Notes under the pieces: model-generated
Databases searched by the model: none
The model's input: the letters and a program-made list of their open reading frames with translations, nothing else
What the model was told of the DNA's origin: nothing
Shown here: one piece after another, positions 23,163 through 31,651 of the stretch
Layout: every line of letters starts with the position of its first letter
Numbering within the stretch: position 1 is the first letter of the stretch
Made by a program: the position numbers and the translations under genes
DNA from: Pedobacter sp. JY14-1
GTDB taxonomy: Bacteria > Bacteroidota > Bacteroidia > Sphingobacteriales > Sphingobacteriaceae
DNA: 64,000 nt
Assembly (NCBI RefSeq): GCF_029269825.1
Contig: NZ_JARJHU010000008.1
Coordinates: forward strand, 722,704 to 786,703
Reading direction: 5' to 3'

Positions 23163-24386
23163 TTAAATCAATCTCGGATAACAAAGGATATACTTCTCCA
23201 CCGTCCGGTCCAGGGACTCCAGATTGGACAGGTCCGAGGCCTTCGCAATATCGATGATGCTGCTGTTCTTCAGCAGGATATTAATATTTCCCATGCCCGC
23301 ATTGTAAGCCCTGTTCATGATCACATCAGTAAACACAAAATATCCCGCTTCCTCCGCTGAAAGCCTGAACAGGCGCATGGCATTTTCCCTGAGCATCGCT
23401 ACCCGCTCCGGATTCGGCACCACGCTTCCAATCTCCACCTTATACAGGTTACGGTCCGTCAGCATATGACAAAGACGTGAAAGGATCCGGTCCGGATGGT
23501 CGCACCAGACCTTCACCGAAGTAAAAATATCCTGGTCGTCCAGCTTCATAAACTCCCGGAGGTGGAAATTTCCCGAAAAAAATTCTGCCTCCGAGACCTC
23601 CTGCTTCAGGAAATGCGCCAGTGCAGGTGAGGCGAAAAGGCTTTCACCCGCGGCGGCCAGTGATTTGGCCCTTTTCAGGATCTTCACCAGTACCATCTCT
23701 CCCGCCACCACCGTCTTGTGCAAATACACCTGCCAGTACATCAGCCGCCGCGCAATCAGGAACTTCTCTACCGAATAAATTCCCTTTTCTTCCACGACCA
23801 GCTCATCATCCAGCACATTGAACATCTTGATGATCCGGTCAAAGCTGATCACGCCCTCGCTGACCCCGGTAAAGAAACTGTCCCTGTTGAGGTAATCCAT
23901 CCTGTCCAGGTCCATCTGGCTGCAGATCAGCTGGGTCAGGAACTTCTTCGGATAGCGTCCCCGGAAAATCGCTATCGCGGCCTCCAGCCTGCCGCCAAAT
24001 TCCTCATTCAGGCGCTCCATTACAAACATCGAAATGTCCTCGTGCCTGATGCCCTTTACCAGAGAATGTTCCAGCGCGTGTGAAAACGGGCCGTGTCCGA
24101 TGTCGTGCAACAGTATCGCTATCGTCGCCGCCTCTTCCTCTCCCGGTGTCACCACGTGGCCCTTGCCCCGCAGCACCTCGATCGCCAGACCCATCAGGTG
24201 CATGGCGCCCAGGGCATGGTGAAAGCGCGTGTGCAGTGCACCCGGATACACCAGGTGCGTCATACCCAGTTGCTTAATATAACGGAGCCGCTGAAAATAC
24301 GGATGAGCGATCAGGTCGAACACCATCGCCGAAGGGATGCTGATGAAGCCGTACACCGGATCGTTAATGATTTTCTTTTTATTCAA
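23163..24386 (-). CDS. HD-domain phosphohydrolase
   Basis: 407 residues from a TTG start (MNKKKIINDPVYGFI, the usual N-terminus; a stop codon lies just upstream and there is no ATG). The HD motif is ILLHDIGHGPFSHALEH, preceded by TRFHHALGAMHL, which supplies metal-binding His residues. Such proteins resemble SAMHD1-type or dGTPase-like hydrolases, but the substrate has not been fixed for this group. It is transcribed away from porX. Confidence 0.9.
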   Translation of the reverse strand: MNKKKIINDPVYGFISIPSAMVFDLIAHPYFQRLRYIKQLGMTHLVYPGALHTRFHHALGAMHLMGLAIEVLRGKGHVVTPGEEEAATIAILLHDIGHGPFSHALEHSLVKGIRHEDISMFVMERLNEEFGGRLEAAIAIFRGRYPKKFLTQLICSQMDLDRMDYLNRDSFFTGVSEGVISFDRIIKMFNVLDDELVVEEKGIYSVEKFLIARRLMYWQVYLHKTVVAGEMVLVKILKRAKSLAAAGESLFASPALAHFLKQEVSEAEFFSGNFHLREFMKLDDQDIFTSVKVWCDHPDRILSRLCHMLTDRNLYKVEIGSVVPNPERVAMLRENAMRLFRLSAEEAGYFVFTDVIMNRAYNAGMGNINILLKNSSIIDIAKASDLSNLESLDRTVEKYILCYPRLI

Positions 24387-24481
24387 AGTGAAAAGCTAAA
24401 TGTGGACAAGCAAATGTTACGGTACAAAAATTGCTAATTTTATCCGATAGCCGAAACAAAATCCAATAGCGGAAACAAAAG

Positions 24482-26035
24482 ATGCAGGAAACCAAAATTC
24501 TCTGGGCAGATGATGAGATCAATCTTCTGAAGCCCCATATTCTCCTTCTCAACGAAAAAGGATACCAGGTCACCACGTTCACCAATGGCAATGATGCCCT
24601 GGAGGCCTTTGACAAAGACCATTATGACCTGGTCTTTCTCGATGAGAACATGCCTGGCATGAGCGGCCTGGAGACCCTCAGCGCGATTAAGAACATCCGC
24701 AGCGATGTTCCTGTAGTACTGATTACCAAGAGCGAGGAGGAAAATCTCATGGAAGATGCCATCGGCTCCAAGATCGACGATTACCTCATCAAGCCGGTCA
24801 ATCCCAAGCAGGTCCTGCTCACGATCAAGAAGCTCATCGACAACAAGCGGCTGGTCAGCGAAAAAACCTCCATGGCCTACCAGCAGGACTTCCGCAGCAT
24901 CGGAATGACCCTCAATGACAAGCTCAGCTATGAGGAATGGGTAGACGTCTACAAAAAACTCGTCTTCTGGGAACTTGAACTCGAAAAGCTGGATGATCCG
25001 CAAATGCACGAAATCCTGACCATGCAGAAATCGGAGGCCAATACCCAGTTCTCCAGGTTCGTGGAAGATCACTACCTGGACTGGATCAAGGACCGCAGCA
25101 AGGCCCCGTTAATGTCCAGTGAACTGCTCAAAAAAAAAGTGTTCCCGCTGCTTGGCGGCGGTGTTCCGGTTTTTTTTATCCTCATTGACAACCTGCGCTA
25201 TGACCAGTGGCGCATCATTAACCCGCTCATCACGGAACATTTCCGCCTGGAAGAAGAAGACATCTACTGCAGCATTCTTCCCACCGCCACACAATATGCA
25301 CGAAATGCCATCTTTTCCGGCCTGATGCCCCTGGAAATGGAAAAACGCTTCCCCGGCCTCTGGCAGAATGATGACGATGAAGGGGGCAAGAACCTGCACG
25401 AGGGCACTTTTCTCGCCGATCAGATCAAAAGAAGTTTACGCAAAGACTGTAAATTCAGCTACCATAAGATCCTCACTTATGACGAGGGCAGGTCGCTTAA
25501 CGACCAGGTCAATAACCTGATGCAAAATGAGTTCAATGCCATCGTCTACAACTTCGTGGACATGCTCTCCCATGCGCGCACCGATATGCAGATGATCCGG
25601 GAACTGGCCAATGACGATGCCGCCTACCGTTCACTTACCCTATCCTGGTTTGAGCATTCTCCGCTTATGGACCTGATCAAGAAACTGGCGCAGAAAAACG
25701 TAAAGCTCATCATCACGACCGATCACGGTACAATAAGGGTTAAGCATCCCAGCAAGGTCATTGGCGACCGGAACACAAATACCAATCTCCGCTATAAACA
25801 GGGCCGCAACCTCAATTACAATCCAAAGGAGGTCTTCCTGGTCAAAAACCCGCATGAGGCCCAGCTGCCTAAGATCAATATCAGTTCCAATTACATCTTT
25901 GCCAAGGAGGACCAGTATTTCGTCTACCAGAACAACTACAATCAGTTTGTCAATTATTACAACGAAACCTTTCAGCACGGCGGGATTTCCCTGGAGGAAA
26001 TGATCATTCCTGTGGTTACGTATTCTTCAAGATAA
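24482..26035 (+). CDS. porX: PorX-type response regulator with PglZ domain
   Basis: 517 residues. Residues 1-125 are a receiver domain: acidic pair DDE (10-12), phospho-acceptor Asp54 in DLVFLDENMPG, and the conserved Lys in DYLIKP. A helical linker (about 125-210) leads to a PglZ/alkaline-phosphatase-like domain (about 210-517) with ILIDNLRYDQWR, YNFVDMLSHARTD and LIITTDHGTIRVKHP, which carry the metal-binding Asp/His residues. In Porphyromonas and Flavobacterium PorX, with kinase PorY, controls type IX secretion genes. No PorY gene is nearby. Confidence 0.95.
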   Translation: MQETKILWADDEINLLKPHILLLNEKGYQVTTFTNGNDALEAFDKDHYDLVFLDENMPGMSGLETLSAIKNIRSDVPVVLITKSEEENLMEDAIGSKIDDYLIKPVNPKQVLLTIKKLIDNKRLVSEKTSMAYQQDFRSIGMTLNDKLSYEEWVDVYKKLVFWELELEKLDDPQMHEILTMQKSEANTQFSRFVEDHYLDWIKDRSKAPLMSSELLKKKVFPLLGGGVPVFFILIDNLRYDQWRIINPLITEHFRLEEEDIYCSILPTATQYARNAIFSGLMPLEMEKRFPGLWQNDDDEGGKNLHEGTFLADQIKRSLRKDCKFSYHKILTYDEGRSLNDQVNNLMQNEFNAIVYNFVDMLSHARTDMQMIRELANDDAAYRSLTLSWFEHSPLMDLIKKLAQKNVKLIITTDHGTIRVKHPSKVIGDRNTNTNLRYKQGRNLNYNPKEVFLVKNPHEAQLPKINISSNYIFAKEDQYFVYQNNYNQFVNYYNETFQHGGISLEEMIIPVVTYSSR

Positions 26036-26071
26036 GCTTACCATTTGGCCTGAGATGGGTGATACTATACC

Positions 26072-26152
26072 TTAAGTCCGTGTTGAGTCCATGTTGAGTC
26101 CACGTTAAGTCCACCTTTTTATATAAAAAACATGGACTCAACGTGGATTCAA
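26072..26152. repeat. 11-bp repeat array: four direct units and two inverted units
   Basis: Units in order are TTAAGTCCGTG (26072), TTGAGTCCATG (26083), TTGAGTCCACG (26094) and TTAAGTCCACC (26105), with no spacer. After an AT-rich 15-base gap come two reversed copies, CATGGACTCAA (26131) and CGTGGATTCAA (26142). The reversed pair can pair with the first two or the middle units to give a hairpin of about 22 bp. It lies between porX and tsaE, 36 bases after the porX stop codon. Confidence 0.85.
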
Positions 26153-26220
26153 TTTGCCCTGAACATGCTGGCAATACGATCCTGATCGCAGCGTTGTGGC
26201 AATGATTGAAGAATCATTCT

Positions 26221-26228
26221 TAAATTTG
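26221..26228 (+). promoter_or_regulatory. -7 element abutting the tsaE start
   Basis: TAAATTTG matches TAnnTTTG and is only three bases before the ATG at 26232. No well-placed -33 TTG is seen, so this is a weaker candidate than the lpxD promoter. Confidence 0.4.
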
Positions 26229-26231
26229 GAC

Positions 26232-26660
26232 ATGCAAACAACCGAAATCTCTGTAAGCAGCCCGCAGGAACTGGACGAAGTGGCCAAAGTCATTCTGGAG
26301 CATGCGGGAAATGAACGGATTTTTATTTTCAGGGGTAGCATGGGGGCGGGGAAAACCACCCTCATCAAGTCGCTGGCCAGTGCTTTGGGGGTAAAAGAGA
26401 CTGTCTCCAGCCCGACCTTCTCCATCGTCAATGAATATCATGCCGGCGATACCATTGTCTATCATTTTGATTTTTACCGCATCAGGGACCTGCGGGAGGC
26501 CTACGACATCGGCTACGAGGAGTACTTTTATTCAGGCCATTACTGCTTCATCGAGTGGCCGGAAAAAGTGGAGCCCTTGTTGCCTGAAAATTATCTGACG
26601 GTTTCCATCAAGGCGACCGGGGTAACGGAAAGGCTACTGCTTTTGTCTAAAAGCGTATAA
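26232..26660 (+). CDS. tsaE: tRNA threonylcarbamoyladenosine biosynthesis ATPase TsaE
   Basis: 142 residues from the ATG at 26232 (MQTTEISVSSPQELDE), which fits the usual TsaE N-terminus; an in-frame ATG at 26202 would add ten residues. Walker A is FRGSMGAGKTTLIKSLA, followed by VSSPTFSIVNEYH and later FIEWPEKVEPLLP, all diagnostic. TsaE is the ATPase that acts with TsaB and TsaD to make t6A37 in tRNA. It lies between porX and ald. Confidence 0.95.
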   Translation: MQTTEISVSSPQELDEVAKVILEHAGNERIFIFRGSMGAGKTTLIKSLASALGVKETVSSPTFSIVNEYHAGDTIVYHFDFYRIRDLREAYDIGYEEYFYSGHYCFIEWPEKVEPLLPENYLTVSIKATGVTERLLLLSKSV

Positions 26661-26778
26661 AATCCCTCCGGAGGTGTAAATACCTGTGCTGATGTATTTT
26701 TATAACCGTACAGCTACGATTTTTTCGCGCTGATTGCCGCATTTTTTGTAATTTCAGCAAATTATCTATTAAAAAATA

Positions 26779-28005
26779 ATGGCTACAGGATTACGTGAAG
26801 GTATGGCCGAGATTGCCAAGAAAGGGTTGCTGCAACCCAAGGAGGCGATGTCCGAAATCAAGCAAAAAAGTAACAGTCTGTATATTGGTATCCCAAAGGA
26901 AATCTCCTTCCAGGAGAACCGTATCGCATTGACCCCGCTGTCGGTGGCGCTGCTGGTGAACAATGGGCACCAGGTGCTGATTGAGTCGGGCGCCGGTCAG
27001 GGGGCCATGTTCTCGGACAAGGACTATGCCGAGCAGGGCGCTCAGATCTCCTACAGCAAGGATGAGGTCTTTAAGGCGGATGTGCTGGTAAAGATCGCTC
27101 CGCCGACCCTTGAGGAGATCGGTCTGATGCACAAGGGGCAGACACTGATCTCGGCAATGCAGATGGGCGGGCTGAACGAGTCTTACCTGAAAGCGATGCT
27201 GGCCAAAAAGATCAATGCCCTATGTTTCGAGCACTTACGCGATGAGGGGAATGTGCTGAGCGTAGTGCGTGCGATGAGTGAGATCGTGGGCGCCACCTCT
27301 ATACTGATCGCCGCAGAATACCTGAGCAATGTGACCGGGGGAAAAGGCTTGATGCTCGGTGGGTTCACCGGGGTACCACCGACAGAGATCGTTATTCTGG
27401 GAGCGGGCACGGTCGGCGAATATGCAGCCAGGACGGCATTGTCCCTGGGAGCGGAGGTAAAGGTCTTCGATACTTCGATCTATCGTTTGCGGCGGCTGCA
27501 GAACAATCTGGGCAGCCGGGTATTCACCTCGGTAATGCAACCGATCGTACTGGAAAAGGCGATTACGACCTGTGACGTGGTGATCGGCGCGATCCGTGCG
27601 CAAAATGGCCGCAGCCCCTGCATCATTATGGAAGAGACCGTAGCCCGGATGAAGCCGAATTCGGTGGTGATCGACGTGAGCATTGACCAGGGCGGATGTT
27701 TTGAGACTTCCCGCGTGACCAACCATAAGGACCCGGTTTTCAGGATACACGATGTGATCCATTATTGTGTTCCCAATATAGCCAGCCGGGTACCCCGGAC
27801 AGCATCCTATGCGCTGACGAATATATTCAGCCCTATACTGGTGGATATAGGAGATATGGGTGGCTTAATGAATGTCGTCTGGAGCAAGCCGGGCATACGT
27901 GAAGCGCTGTATATTTATCAAGGTCACCTGACCAATAAGGACCTGGCCAATATGTTTGGCATTCCCTTTAAGGACATAGAACTGCTGATGGTCGCAAACC
28001 AGTAA
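26779..28005 (+). CDS. ald: alanine dehydrogenase
   Basis: 408 residues. An N-terminal extension of about 34 residues precedes LYIGIPKEISFQENRIALTP, which holds the substrate-binding Arg; ADVLVKIAPPT and CFEHLRDEG carry the catalytic Lys and His; the NAD-binding motif is VILGAGTVGEYAAR; and VVIDVSIDQGGCFETS holds the active-site Asp. It interconverts alanine and pyruvate with NAD. The N-terminal extension is longer than in Bacillus Ald. It converges on dacB with a nine-base gap. Confidence 0.93.
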   Translation: MATGLREGMAEIAKKGLLQPKEAMSEIKQKSNSLYIGIPKEISFQENRIALTPLSVALLVNNGHQVLIESGAGQGAMFSDKDYAEQGAQISYSKDEVFKADVLVKIAPPTLEEIGLMHKGQTLISAMQMGGLNESYLKAMLAKKINALCFEHLRDEGNVLSVVRAMSEIVGATSILIAAEYLSNVTGGKGLMLGGFTGVPPTEIVILGAGTVGEYAARTALSLGAEVKVFDTSIYRLRRLQNNLGSRVFTSVMQPIVLEKAITTCDVVIGAIRAQNGRSPCIIMEETVARMKPNSVVIDVSIDQGGCFETSRVTNHKDPVFRIHDVIHYCVPNIASRVPRTASYALTNIFSPILVDIGDMGGLMNVVWSKPGIREALYIYQGHLTNKDLANMFGIPFKDIELLMVANQ

Positions 28006-28014
28006 GTGTATATT

Positions 28015-29397
28015 TCAGTATTTTTCGTGGATGCTGCTGATGAGCTTAGCGATGGCGGTCCTGACTTCTGCAGCAGGACTGGTGAAATTGTTGTTCATAA
28101 AGGCGAAGGCCAGTAAACGGCCCTTTTTAGTGATCAGATAACCACTTTGATTATAGTTATTGGAAAAGCTGCCGGTCTTGCCGAAAACATAGGGCTTGTC
28201 TGTTCCCGGATAGGCATTCTTAAGCGTTCCGGTCTTACCGCCGGCCGGCAATAAGCTGAAAAGTTGCTGCTGTTCGGGAATTTCTTCCCGGATAAGCTCC
28301 AAAAGCCGGATAATGCTCCTGGGTGTAAATAAATTATAACGTGAAAGGCCGGAGCCGTCTATCCAGACAGGTTTGTCGGGCAGGCTTTGAAGAAAGTGGC
28401 TGCTGATGTAGCTGATGGTTTTTTCAGCACTCAGCGTTGCCCACCCGGACTTGCCCGCCTGCTGGTCCCCGGTTGTTTCCTGTCTGCCCAGCTGGTCAGC
28501 ACAGACCAGCAAAAGCTGCTCGGCAATGAAGTTGTCACTGGGGAGCATCATTTCTTTCAGAACGGAATCGCGGGAAGCTCCGTATAGGGTCTTCGCCCCG
28601 GCAGGCATAGCCAGACCTGCCTGCATTACGGGCTTGCCCAGCGTGTCTGCAAGAATGGCCAGCGTGGTTGCGGTGCTGGTCCGGTAAGGCAGTTCCTGTT
28701 CGTATTGTTCTGGAATGTCTCCCGCAGGGTAACGAAAGATGTTCTGATTAAAGTCCCTTATGATGCTAAAGTCTTTTCCCCCGGCCGGCCCGGATATCCG
28801 CACCAAACTGTCGCGGAAACGCCCGGGTATAACCTTCAGCTGGTTTTGATCGGCCCTGACCCTGACCAGGTTGTCGAGCAGGGGCAGTTCTGTAATTTCG
28901 GCCTGATAATCATCATTGTAATCGTCCCATTGCCAGCCCCTGCCGTAAAAGCTGCCGGTATACCTTCCGGCAGCAAAAAAAAGTTGTCTTTGAGTCTCGC
29001 GAAGGAAGCGCCAGGCTGTCTGATCTTTAAGGCGGGACTGCAGGAAGGCGGGGTCGCCGGTACCCCAGAAGATAAGGGAATCACCTTTTTCGATATACCG
29101 CAAAGCGGGTATACTGGCGCCCAGCATTTTCAGGGCAGCATAAAAGGTGAAAAGCTTGGTATTGGAAGCCGGGGTAAAATATTTGTCCCCGTTTTGCGAA
29201 AAAAGGGCCTTTTGATTTTCGAGATCGTATATAACCAGCCCGGTATAGTGATGACTGAATGTGGCAGATTGTTTGAGTTGCCGGGAAAGGTCTGCCGAAA
29301 GCCGCCGGTCCAGCGAACAGGCAGGCAGCAGCATCACTGCTCCTATAGTCGGGAGCAGCAGAAAAAGACGGATGATATATTTCCGGACCGGTATCAT
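28015..29397 (-). CDS. dacB: D-alanyl-D-alanine carboxypeptidase/endopeptidase (PBP4 type), lipoprotein
   Basis: 460 residues. A hydrophobic leader ends in LLPACS with Cys27 as the likely lipidation site. The three penicillin-binding motifs are present: SNTK (Ser78 and Lys81), PSDNFIAEQLL (SxN) and GKTGTLKN (KTG). It belongs to peptidase family S13, which trims or cleaves peptidoglycan peptides in the periplasm; the family's extra domain between the first two motifs accounts for the length. Divergent from the aspartyl protease gene at 29455; an ATTAAA-N4-TTTAAT inverted repeat (29430-29445) lies in the shared upstream region. Confidence 0.92.
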   Translation of the reverse strand: MIPVRKYIIRLFLLLPTIGAVMLLPACSLDRRLSADLSRQLKQSATFSHHYTGLVIYDLENQKALFSQNGDKYFTPASNTKLFTFYAALKMLGASIPALRYIEKGDSLIFWGTGDPAFLQSRLKDQTAWRFLRETQRQLFFAAGRYTGSFYGRGWQWDDYNDDYQAEITELPLLDNLVRVRADQNQLKVIPGRFRDSLVRISGPAGGKDFSIIRDFNQNIFRYPAGDIPEQYEQELPYRTSTATTLAILADTLGKPVMQAGLAMPAGAKTLYGASRDSVLKEMMLPSDNFIAEQLLLVCADQLGRQETTGDQQAGKSGWATLSAEKTISYISSHFLQSLPDKPVWIDGSGLSRYNLFTPRSIIRLLELIREEIPEQQQLFSLLPAGGKTGTLKNAYPGTDKPYVFGKTGSFSNNYNQSGYLITKKGRLLAFAFMNNNFTSPAAEVRTAIAKLISSIHEKY

Positions 29398-29454
29398 TAA
29401 GCAAGCTGCTTCATTCTCTCTGCGAATTTATTAAATTAGTTTAATCTACTGATC

Positions 29455-30735
29455 ATGTGGCCTTTTTGTTTTTCTTATAAAGCATACGCTCCGAGGAGAG
29501 CCTGTATTTTTCGCAAATCCTGCCTGGGTTTATTGCTCCTGGCTTCCTGTGCGGTCTATACCGCCCGGGCACAGGCCTTCCGCTTTGAGGGAACCCGCAA
29601 AAAAGGGGCGATATCCTTTCGTTATATCCGCAACCTGGTCATCGTGCCCCTGTACGTGAACGGCAAAGGCCCGTATAACTTTATCCTGGATACAGGGGTA
29701 GGTCCCACGATCATCACGGATTCAGCAATTGCCGCAGGTATCGACCGGAAAAAGCTGCGCCCTATCAAAATCAGCGGGTTAGGCAAGGGCCCTGAACTTG
29801 AAGCGCTGCTTTCCAACGAATTCTCTGCCAGACTGGGCCGGGCAGGGATCAGCTATATGCCAGCTGCCGTACTGGACGAGGAATTGCTGGGGCTTTCGAA
29901 CTATGTTGGAATGAAGATATCCGGACTGCTTGGTTACTATTTCTTTAAGAGTTTTACCGTACGCATCAGCTACTCGGGAAGGAGGATCGTTTTTTATGAG
30001 CGGGATCCGAAAAAAGAACCCAGGGGAGAGCGGGTCCCGCTGGTACTGATCAACAATAAGCCTTATGCGGATATAGGGCTGGAACTGCCGGGCCAGGGCA
30101 GGATGACGGCCCGGGTAGTGGTGGACAATGGGGCCAGCCATGCGCTTTCCCTGGAGACTTTGTCCGGAAAGGCCTTTCCCGTCCCTGCAGGAACCGTGGC
30201 GGCCAACCTGGGTGTCGGACTGAGCGGCCCGATCAGCGGAAGTCTGGGCAGGACGGATATACTGCAGCTGGGCAGTTTTACTTTCAGGGATGTGGTAACA
30301 GCCTACCCGGTTTATGGCGATACGGCAATCAGTACCTATCTGAAAGACAGGAACGGGAATATGGGAGCGGAAGTGCTTTCGCGGTTCAATATCACCTTTG
30401 ATTATGCCGACAGCGCGATGTACCTGCGCCGCAATGAAACGTTTAAAAGGCCATTTGAGCACGATATGTCTGGTATGGAGCTATATGTTACGGAGAATTT
30501 CCCAACCTCTGTCAGGTATTTTGTCAGCCGGGTGGAACCCGGTTCTCCGGCGGCACTGGCAGGGATACAGGAGGGCGACGAGTTGCTGAGCATCAACCTC
30601 AACAAGACGGGCAGCATGAACCTGGACGAACTGAACCGTTATCTGAGACAGGGCGACGGAAGATCTCTGCTACTGACGCTGAACCGGGAAGGCGGGCTGC
30701 TGGTAAAGACGATAAAGTTGAAGAAAAGGATATAA
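29455..30735 (+). CDS. exported retropepsin-like aspartyl protease with PDZ domain
   Basis: 426 residues. A hydrophobic leader spans about residues 23-40 after a 20-residue basic N-terminus, so the true start may be later. Two retropepsin-like halves follow, with FILDTGVGPTIIT (Asp79) and ARVVVDNGASHALSLE as the two Asp-containing motifs, the second being DNG rather than DTG/DSG. A PDZ domain occupies about 340-420 (RVEPGSPAALAGIQEGDELLSIN). First of three exported-protein genes with gaps of 22 and 18 bases. The target is unknown. Confidence 0.88.
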   Translation: MWPFCFSYKAYAPRRACIFRKSCLGLLLLASCAVYTARAQAFRFEGTRKKGAISFRYIRNLVIVPLYVNGKGPYNFILDTGVGPTIITDSAIAAGIDRKKLRPIKISGLGKGPELEALLSNEFSARLGRAGISYMPAAVLDEELLGLSNYVGMKISGLLGYYFFKSFTVRISYSGRRIVFYERDPKKEPRGERVPLVLINNKPYADIGLELPGQGRMTARVVVDNGASHALSLETLSGKAFPVPAGTVAANLGVGLSGPISGSLGRTDILQLGSFTFRDVVTAYPVYGDTAISTYLKDRNGNMGAEVLSRFNITFDYADSAMYLRRNETFKRPFEHDMSGMELYVTENFPTSVRYFVSRVEPGSPAALAGIQEGDELLSINLNKTGSMNLDELNRYLRQGDGRSLLLTLNREGGLLVKTIKLKKRI

Positions 30736-30757
30736 TTTTCTATTTTTAGCCCCAGGT

Positions 30758-31633
30758 ATGCGCACACTTTTTTTGCTTTCCCCGCTGCTTTTCTGGTTTT
30801 GCCTGCCTGCATCTTCCCAGGATGCAGACTCGCTGAATTTTGTACGGGGCAAATGGACAAGACAAAAACTGGGGCGTGGCATTGTGCTGGTGACGAGGCA
30901 TTTTAAGGAAAGATCTCTGTTTAACGCCAGCCAGCACATCAGTTACCTGGAGCTACGTAATGACGGTCGGACGGGACGGACGGTCAAGGTTGGTGCGGAA
31001 CCGGCGCAGCTGAAAACGGTCAGTACTTTTGGCCGCGAGGCAAATGCAGTTGCTGCCGTTAACGGAACTTTTTTTGACGTCAGGAACGGTGGTTCTGTAG
31101 ATTTTGTGAAGACGGACGGAAAGGTCGTCAATATTACCCGCCTGGACGCTTCAGGTGTCCGGGCGCCGCATCAGCGGGCAGCTGTCGCTGTTGGTGAGAG
31201 GGGACTTTCCATAAAGCAGTGGGACGGCACGGGGGATTGGGAAAATAGCATTACAGCGCCAGAAGTGATGGTGAGCGGCCCTTTGCTGAACCTGGACAGG
31301 AGGGATGAATTGCTGGACAGCGGAGCGTTTAATAAAGACCGTCATCCCAGGACGGCGGTAGGTATCGGGCCAAAAGAAAAGCTGATCTTTCTGACGGTAG
31401 ACGGAAGAAATGCCAATTCGGCCGGAATGAGCCTGTTCGAACTGCGCAGGATCATGCGCTGGCTGGGCTGTACAACTTCGGTAAACCTGGATGGCGGCGG
31501 TTCGACCACGCTCTGGACTTCGGGGCGGAGAGCAGAGGGCGTGCAGAACTATCCCTCAGATAATAAACGCTGGGACCATGAGGGAGAAAGGAAAGTGGCC
31601 AATGTACTCCTGATCGGAAAGAAAAGAAAATAG
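30758..31633 (+). CDS. phosphodiester glycosidase (NAGPA) family exported protein
   Basis: 291 residues with a signal peptide (about 1-20, LPASSQ). The NAGPA/DUF2233 domain is shown by AVAAVNGTFFDVRNGG, RTAVGIGPKEKLIFLTVDGRN, MSLFELRRIMRWLGC and NLDGGGSTTLW, the last being the family's signature. Related proteins hydrolyse sugar phosphodiesters (uncovering enzyme, bacterial NagPA). Substrate unknown; probably acts in the periplasm or outside the cell. Confidence 0.92.
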   Translation: MRTLFLLSPLLFWFCLPASSQDADSLNFVRGKWTRQKLGRGIVLVTRHFKERSLFNASQHISYLELRNDGRTGRTVKVGAEPAQLKTVSTFGREANAVAAVNGTFFDVRNGGSVDFVKTDGKVVNITRLDASGVRAPHQRAAVAVGERGLSIKQWDGTGDWENSITAPEVMVSGPLLNLDRRDELLDSGAFNKDRHPRTAVGIGPKEKLIFLTVDGRNANSAGMSLFELRRIMRWLGCTTSVNLDGGGSTTLWTSGRRAEGVQNYPSDNKRWDHEGERKVANVLLIGKKRK

Positions 31634-31651
31634 ACAATAGCTGGATATACA

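Noticed and set aside
9771..24386. Strand switch near 24.4 kb as a replication origin
   Set aside because: Genes from 9.8 to 24.4 kb are mostly minus and those after mostly plus, but the divergent gap is only 95 bases and the first 9.7 kb are mostly plus, so gene direction alone is not evidence.
26072..26152. Small CRISPR array
   Set aside because: The units are 11 bp and join without spacers; two are inverted. There are no cas genes nearby.
28705..29400. 231-residue open frame opposite dacB
   Set aside because: It is antisense to a gene with clear S13 peptidase motifs, has no recognisable domain, and its composition is that of a shadow frame.
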